Source of the DNA: Paraburkholderia sp. Tr-20389
GTDB taxonomy: Bacteria > Pseudomonadota > Gammaproteobacteria > Burkholderiales > Burkholderiaceae
Direction: 5' to 3'
Length of the DNA: 64,000 nt
Assembly (NCBI RefSeq): GCF_017104565.1
Contig: NZ_JAAGPD010000013.1
Location: 62,001-126,000, forward strand
The notes beneath the pieces were generated by a model that was not told where the DNA came from, ran no database searches, and worked only from the letters and a program-made list of their open reading frames with translations. Made by a program: the position numbers and the translations under genes. This document shows positions 59,961 to 64,000 of this stretch, piece after piece. Within the stretch, counting starts at the first letter, position 1, and each line of letters opens with the position of its first letter.

Positions 59961-60755
59961 ATGGCAACGCTCTCGTCGATCGAAAAGCGGAAACTTGAAC
60001 GTCTCCTCGGCATGAGTAGCGGCTATGTTCTCGACTTTAAAGGCCGCACCTTCTCGACATTTTTTGAGGAACACACTGGTCTCGACATCGAAGACAGCAA
60101 GTACACGACGGACGCAAGTTCGAACTCGAAAGCAAACAGGCTACGCGGTTTTTGGAAGATTGAGCCTGATCACGTCGTTGCAAAGACACTGAGCGCGATG
60201 ATCGAGTACGCACTGGAATGCAACTGTTTGCCGGCTGACGCGGCCGATCCAGCGCTGCTTGCGGATGTACAGAGGATCATTGACCGACTGCATCAAAGCG
60301 CGTCGAGCCAGTTGCCCGAGGTCGATGCCTTTACGGCGAGCGTCAACGACCTCGATTTTGAGGCAGCGGCGAAGCATATTCGCACGGCAATCGAACAAAA
60401 CGAGCCTGCGACGGCCCTGGATCGCCTCCACGTGTTCGCCATGAAGTTTTTGCGGACGCACTGCGAGCGCCGCGGCGTCGAGGTCAACAGGGACAAGCCA
60501 TTGCACAGCCTTATGGGCGAGTATGTCAAAGCGGTGCGGGCCGTCGGCCTGATTGAGTCGGGCATGACCGACCGTATCCTGCGCAGCAGCATTTCCGTCC
60601 TAGAGGCGTTCAACGATGTGCGCAACAACAAGAGCCTCGCGCACGACAACCCGATCCTGAACCACAGCGAAGCGCTGCTGATTTTCAGTTACGTCGGGGC
60701 CTCGATCCGATTCATTCGCGCGCTCGAGGGCCGCGCGTCTGCACATCGACGATGA
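59961..60755 (+). CDS. Abortive-infection-type protein (Abi_C-like)
   Basis: 264 residues. The N terminus (SSIEKRKLERLLGMSSGYVL, DFKGRTFSTFFEEH, SKANRLRGFWKIE) is the type found in AbiJ-like and other abortive-infection proteins. The C terminus (about 150-260) is helical with VRNNKSLAHDNPI, the RN-x(4)-AH motif of Abi_C/HEPN-type domains. Such proteins typically halt growth on phage infection. It follows the HEPN-like gene by 62 bases and probably shares its transcript. Confidence 0.75.
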   Translation: MATLSSIEKRKLERLLGMSSGYVLDFKGRTFSTFFEEHTGLDIEDSKYTTDASSNSKANRLRGFWKIEPDHVVAKTLSAMIEYALECNCLPADAADPALLADVQRIIDRLHQSASSQLPEVDAFTASVNDLDFEAAAKHIRTAIEQNEPATALDRLHVFAMKFLRTHCERRGVEVNRDKPLHSLMGEYVKAVRAVGLIESGMTDRILRSSISVLEAFNDVRNNKSLAHDNPILNHSEALLIFSYVGASIRFIRALEGRASAHRR

Positions 60756-60866
60756 TCGAGCGGCATGGCGCAAGCGTCGCTTGGTCGCTGACCGTTACAA
60801 TGTCGAAAACGTCACAGGCGAGGCCGCGCAATCGCGCGCAAAACGCCGGAAAGGGGATCGAGGTCG

Positions 60867-61367
60867 ATGGACGCCGGGAAACAAAAAGAGCAGTTCAACA
60901 AAGCGTATGTGCGCGCCATCGCTGCGCAGGCCGGGTTCAACCCGTCGGAACTCGACGTGGACGACGATAGCGTTGACCTTGAACTCACCGGGCGCGGATT
61001 TAAGGGGGCGGTCCGCAATCCTAAAGTGCAATTCCAGCTGAAGTGCACATCACGCGACCTAGTAAGTGGTGAGGTCATCCGCTTTCCTCTTACTCGCAAA
61101 AACTACGATGACCTGCGTGGAACCGATGTCATCTGCCCGCGTTACCTGGCGGTGCTCCTTGTGTCCGATGAGCCGCAGCACTGGGTGCAGCATCATGAAG
61201 ATCACATGAGCATGCACAACGCATGCTTCTATGTGTCATTGCGGGACCTGCCTGAGACGACCAACGGTACATCGGTGACGGTCGAGGTGCCCCTCAACCA
61301 GCGACTGACCACCTCAGCACTGACGCATTTGATGACCCTTGCGAGTAATCCAGGGAGCGTGTCATGA
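60867..61367 (+). CDS. DUF4365-like putative nuclease
   Basis: 166 residues. FNKAYVRAIAAQAGFNPSEL opens the DUF4365 pattern. The catalytic-like core is DDSVDLELTG...VQFQLKCTS (Asp...Gln-x-Lys), as in restriction-endonuclease-like folds, followed by YDDLRGTDVICPRYLAVLL and a WVQHHEDH strand. DUF4365 is predicted to be a nuclease of defence loci. It overlaps the next gene by four bases, so the two are a coupled pair. Confidence 0.75.
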   Translation: MDAGKQKEQFNKAYVRAIAAQAGFNPSELDVDDDSVDLELTGRGFKGAVRNPKVQFQLKCTSRDLVSGEVIRFPLTRKNYDDLRGTDVICPRYLAVLLVSDEPQHWVQHHEDHMSMHNACFYVSLRDLPETTNGTSVTVEVPLNQRLTTSALTHLMTLASNPGSVS

Positions 61368-62512
61368 GCCGCGACGAACTGGTCAAAATCCTAGCCGATG
61401 TGACGCCCGATCAACTCGCCGCCTACCTAGCGCTACGGGGCTGGCGAAAGGATGCGGACCTGGGGGCGTTGGCGTCGGTGTGGCATCGACCCGAACCACA
61501 GCAGGAAGATGCCGAGGTCCTGTTGCCATCGCTTCAACAGCGGGCGAAGGATTTCGGACGTCGACTGGTTGACGCCGTATCGGCGATAGCCGACTTTGAA
61601 GCGCGCCCGGTGCTCGACATCGTTCGTGATGTCTCGGGTTACTTTTCAGACCGCATTCGGCTCCGCGTTATTCATTTCGACGTCGAAGGCGGAACGATCC
61701 CGCTGGACGATGGCGTGTTGCTGAACCAGCGGGCGCGTGACCTGATGGAGGCCGCCGCGCTCGCGACCACCTCAAAGCGTCGTCAGTTTACCGGCCGCAA
61801 ATCGGAGGAGATGAACGAATACTTGCGGTCGTTGCGCTTGGGACAAACGGAGGTCGGCAGCTATGTCGTAAACATCATCGCGCCCGTGCCGGTCCAGCAA
61901 ACTGCGCAACTGGGCTTGCCGTCGGTACCAACGACTCACCTCGTAACAGCAACGTTGTCGTCGGGGTTGCGTGCTCTCGATGATGCAATCGGGGCAATCG
62001 CGATCGGCGGCAGCCAAACCATGCTCGACGAAGCCGTGAACAACGGAGCAAGTGCCAACTTGTGCGATGCGCTTGTCGGTTTGAGCGGCATCGATCAAAA
62101 GCGTGGCTTCGAGGTGACAATCACGCCAGCGAGCAGTGGCCAGGAACCTAGCCCCCCGGTCAAGTTCGTGTTCGATCGCGACAAGGTGGAGCGCGTTGCG
62201 GAGGCCGCGGTTTACTACAAACGTGAAGATTACACGCTGTACGACAGGACAATCACCGGATCCGTTGAAAAACTCGACCGTCCCTTGGCGGACGAAACTG
62301 GAACGATCACAATCGCGGCTACGGTTAATGGACAGCCGAAAAACGTATCAGTCGAACTCGACAAGACCGATTATCAGCAAGCTGTCCTTGCTCACGGTGA
62401 AAAGCACTTGGTGCAGTGTCATGGCGATGTTCGAGTTATGGCGCGGGCTGCCCGCTTGGTCAACCCGCGCAACTTCAAAGTCATCAAAAACGGAGATCTG
62501 CTAGAACCGTGA
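61364..62512 (+). CDS. Unknown partner of the DUF4365-like protein
   Basis: 382 residues with an ATG overlapping the DUF4365 stop (ATGA). MSRDELVKILADVTPDQLAA is a short N-terminal helix pair. A middle domain has FEARPVLDIVRDVSGYFSDR and RKSEEMNEYLRSLRLGQTEV. The C-terminal 130 residues are beta-rich (RGFEVTITPASSG, LYDRTITGSVEKLDRPL, TITIAATVNGQPKNV). No enzymatic motif is seen. Its role is unknown; the coupling suggests a sensor or regulator of the nuclease. Confidence 0.65.
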   Translation: MSRDELVKILADVTPDQLAAYLALRGWRKDADLGALASVWHRPEPQQEDAEVLLPSLQQRAKDFGRRLVDAVSAIADFEARPVLDIVRDVSGYFSDRIRLRVIHFDVEGGTIPLDDGVLLNQRARDLMEAAALATTSKRRQFTGRKSEEMNEYLRSLRLGQTEVGSYVVNIIAPVPVQQTAQLGLPSVPTTHLVTATLSSGLRALDDAIGAIAIGGSQTMLDEAVNNGASANLCDALVGLSGIDQKRGFEVTITPASSGQEPSPPVKFVFDRDKVERVAEAAVYYKREDYTLYDRTITGSVEKLDRPLADETGTITIAATVNGQPKNVSVELDKTDYQQAVLAHGEKHLVQCHGDVRVMARAARLVNPRNFKVIKNGDLLEP

Positions 62513-62687
62513 TCACCGTATTCAAGCGGACGGGCGAAACGTCAACCGTCCTGTGGGGCTTGGGCGAACGGCGACGGCTGTCGCTAAATAGGGGGCAACG
62601 GCGCGACGCAGAACGCCAGCAACGGCACCTGCAGCGAAGTCGGGTTCGCGAGTACGAGTGCTGCGCCCGGGAAGTCAGCATGTAAAC

Positions 62688-62715
62688 GTCAACGGGGCCG
62701 TGAAGCCCCGTTGAC
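62688..62715. terminator. Perfect 11-bp hairpin after the defence genes
   Basis: GTCAACGGGGC-CGTGAA-GCCCCGTTGAC followed by TTTCT. It probably ends the rightward transcript of the four cargo genes. The 170 bases before it (62513-62687) hold no gene. Confidence 0.75.
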
Positions 62716-62800
62716 TTTCTGGGATTGTCGCACCGAACCGATAAGCAAAGCGACACAGCGCCTACGGAAAAAGCCATCATGAACCGGGAGCGAGCACGAC

Positions 62801-63094
62801 ATGCCATCCTTGATCGGCCAAAAGGCTTTGCAGATCGTCAATAGGCTGCCATTCTGTTACGTGTGCGGCCAGTTACTGGATCGGAACAACAAGAACCGCG
62901 ATCATGTGCCCCCAAGTGCGTGTATTGCGCAAGCGGACAAGGCGCATAGTCCATTGATTCTCCCAACGCACCCCGCATGCAACACATCATTCAAAATGGA
63001 TGATGAGAGGGTCGGTCAATTCCTTTCCCTTCTGCGAGTGATAGCCCCACGTCCCCGGGTGTCTGTTCCTCGACGGCCCTGTGAAACCGCATGA
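62801..63094 (+). pseudogene. Truncated HNH-type endonuclease
   Basis: 97 residues. CYVCGQLLDRNNKNRDHVPP and ILPTHPACNTSFKMDDERVG form the front part of an HNH-type metal finger (CxxC, DH, CN-x-S). Family members usually continue for a further 150-200 residues, but here the frame ends soon after VAPRPRVSV-like sequence, so it looks truncated at the 3' side. Ribosome site GGGAG precedes the ATG. Confidence 0.6.
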
Positions 63095-63318
63095 CCTCCA
63101 CCCGCTTCACCACACGCCCATCACCATTATCGAAGTCAAGAACGATCGTGCATCGCATGGCGGCTCCTCGTCTCGAAGTTAGCGAGACGATACGCTTTCA
63201 CGTGGCCGCTTCCCAGCCTTTCTAACGGCTTCCTCCAATACCAACAGCCACGGATTGCACATCCCGCGCTTCTGGACGCGATGATTGCGCGATCATCGCG
63301 ACTGATCGATGTCTTCGC
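63095..63318. other. Gap between the truncated HNH gene and the SDR gene
   Basis: About 220 bases with no credible gene. GTCTCG/CGAGAC forms a short inverted repeat near 63171-63192, possibly part of a terminator-like structure. This may be the right boundary of the island. Confidence 0.35.
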
Positions 63319-64000
63319 TTACGCATCAAGAAGGCCAGCCGCGAGAAAGCCCCCATCAACGGCGATCGTTTGCCCGGTCACGTAAGAGGCGCCGTGTGAG
63401 CAGAGGAACGCCACGGCGGTCGCGATTTCGGAGGGCTGTCCATAGCGCTGCATCGGCACGGTTCGTCGATACGATTTGCGCGTTCCGGCGGAATGATGCG
63501 CGCGCGTCAGCGGTGTATCGATGGGACCCGGGGCGACGCAGTTGACAGTGATCCCGTCATGAGCCAGTTCGATCGCCATCTGGCGTGTCAGACCGATTAG
63601 CGCGGCCTTAGACGTTCCATACGCCGTGCGGCCGACGCCCGCCCTCACGCCGCTGATCGACCCGATGTTGACGATGCGCCCCCAGCGATGCCGCGCCATT
63701 AATCTCGCCGCATGCTGGCTGCACAACAGAGGGCCCGTAACGTTGACCTTCTGCACGCGCTCCCAAACGTCAAGCGGACAATCGATAAACGACGCCACGC
63801 TGGCAATGCCCGCGTTATTGACGAGAATGTCGCAGCGTCCATGGCGGCGCACGGTGGTATTGAATGCATGGTCTATCGATGTCGGGTCCGAAACATCCAT
63901 CTGCACCGCGAGCGCCTGGCCGCCTTGGCTCACTATGTCGTGCGCCAGCGTCTGCGCTGCATCGAGATCGATATCCGCGATCGCGACGGTGACACCTTCT
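63319..64000 (-). CDS. Partial SDR-family oxidoreductase
   Basis: The C-terminal 204 or more residues of a short-chain dehydrogenase; the frame stays open to the window end, where [17 protein letters not shown] is the end of the first Rossmann strands. Visible motifs are LVNNAG, NIGSISG (catalytic Ser), YGTSK (Tyr-x3-Lys), VAPGPIDTP and the terminal VDGGF. These enzymes use NAD(P)H on small hydroxy/oxo substrates. The cofactor-loop start (TGxxxGxG) lies outside the window. It is metabolic and unlike the neighbouring mobile genes. Confidence 0.9.
   Translation of the reverse strand, partial: EGVTVAIADIDLDAAQTLAHDIVSQGGQALAVQMDVSDPTSIDHAFNTTVRRHGRCDILVNNAGIASVASFIDCPLDVWERVQKVNVTGPLLCSQHAARLMARHRWGRIVNIGSISGVRAGVGRTAYGTSKAALIGLTRQMAIELAHDGITVNCVAPGPIDTPLTRAHHSAGTRKSYRRTVPMQRYGQPSEIATAVAFLCSHGASYVTGQTIAVDGGFLAAGLLDA

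Overview
The window looks like part of a large conjugative-type plasmid or secondary replicon from a Burkholderiaceae-like betaproteobacterium (Burkholderia, Paraburkholderia or Caballeronia). The grounds are GC-rich sequence, a Rep_3-type initiator with iterons, a type Ia ParA/ParB pair, a PRTRC module, and a type IVb pilus joined to VirB8-VirB10. This assignment is by family resemblance only, since no search was run. No rRNA, tRNA or CRISPR array was seen.

Layout. (1) 0.4-13.7 kb, leftward: an adenine-methyltransferase/helicase fusion with two small partners, then the PRTRC module (ParB, E, ubiquitin-like C, F, E2-like B, JAMM protease A, E1-like ThiF) and two trailing genes. A rightward TraB/GumN-like gene interrupts it at 8.4 kb. 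Most junctions carry hairpins or full intrinsic terminators. (2) 14.1-19 kb, rightward: small accessory genes, a DUF1173-like protein, zinc-ribbon proteins and a 46-residue membrane peptide. (3) 19-27 kb: a tyrosine recombinase with a Fis-like tail, a geneless 0.8 kb stretch, the actin-like PRTRC-D with an overlapping small partner, then leftward Toprim primase and KfrB-like genes with structured leaders. (4) 27-32.6 kb, rightward: a NERD protein, a coiled-coil DNA-binding-type protein, a protein that reads as FlhD-FlhD-FlhC in one chain, and a CAP lipoprotein. (5) 32.7-48.3 kb, leftward: one tight operon virB8-virB9-virB10-lytic transglycosylase-TcpQ/VirB9 hybrid-lytic transglycosylase-TcpQ-pilN-pilO-pilP-pilQ-pilR-pilS-pilV-secreted protein. 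(6) 48.9-54 kb: repB, an iteron origin with a DnaA box, parA-parB and three parS-like palindromes. (7) 54.2-55.1 kb: a tandem ParB-like-HTH protein preceded by GGGCCAA repeats that also occur before PRTRC-D. (8) 55.2-64 kb: a probable island with a 730-residue integrase, an inverted-repeat-flanked gene plus a decayed copy, four likely defence genes (HEPN-like, Abi_C-like, DUF4365-like and an unknown), a truncated HNH gene and a partial SDR.

How it fits together. RepB/iterons and ParAB/parS form the core replicon. PRTRC-D and its partner, PRTRC-ParB and the 54.2 kb protein add further segregation- or regulation-like functions. The FlhD-FlhD-FlhC protein is a good candidate for the transfer/pilus master activator, by analogy with the FlhDC-like activators SetCD (SXT) and AcaCD (IncC). 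VirB4, VirB11, VirD4 and a relaxase are not in the window, so transfer competence cannot be judged.

The observations I rate highest are the single-chain FlhD-FlhD-FlhC, a six-copy structured 5' leader element on the minus strand, a 38/39-bp element in two inverted copies 29 kb apart, the E1/E2/Ub/JAMM content of the PRTRC module, and the island defence genes.
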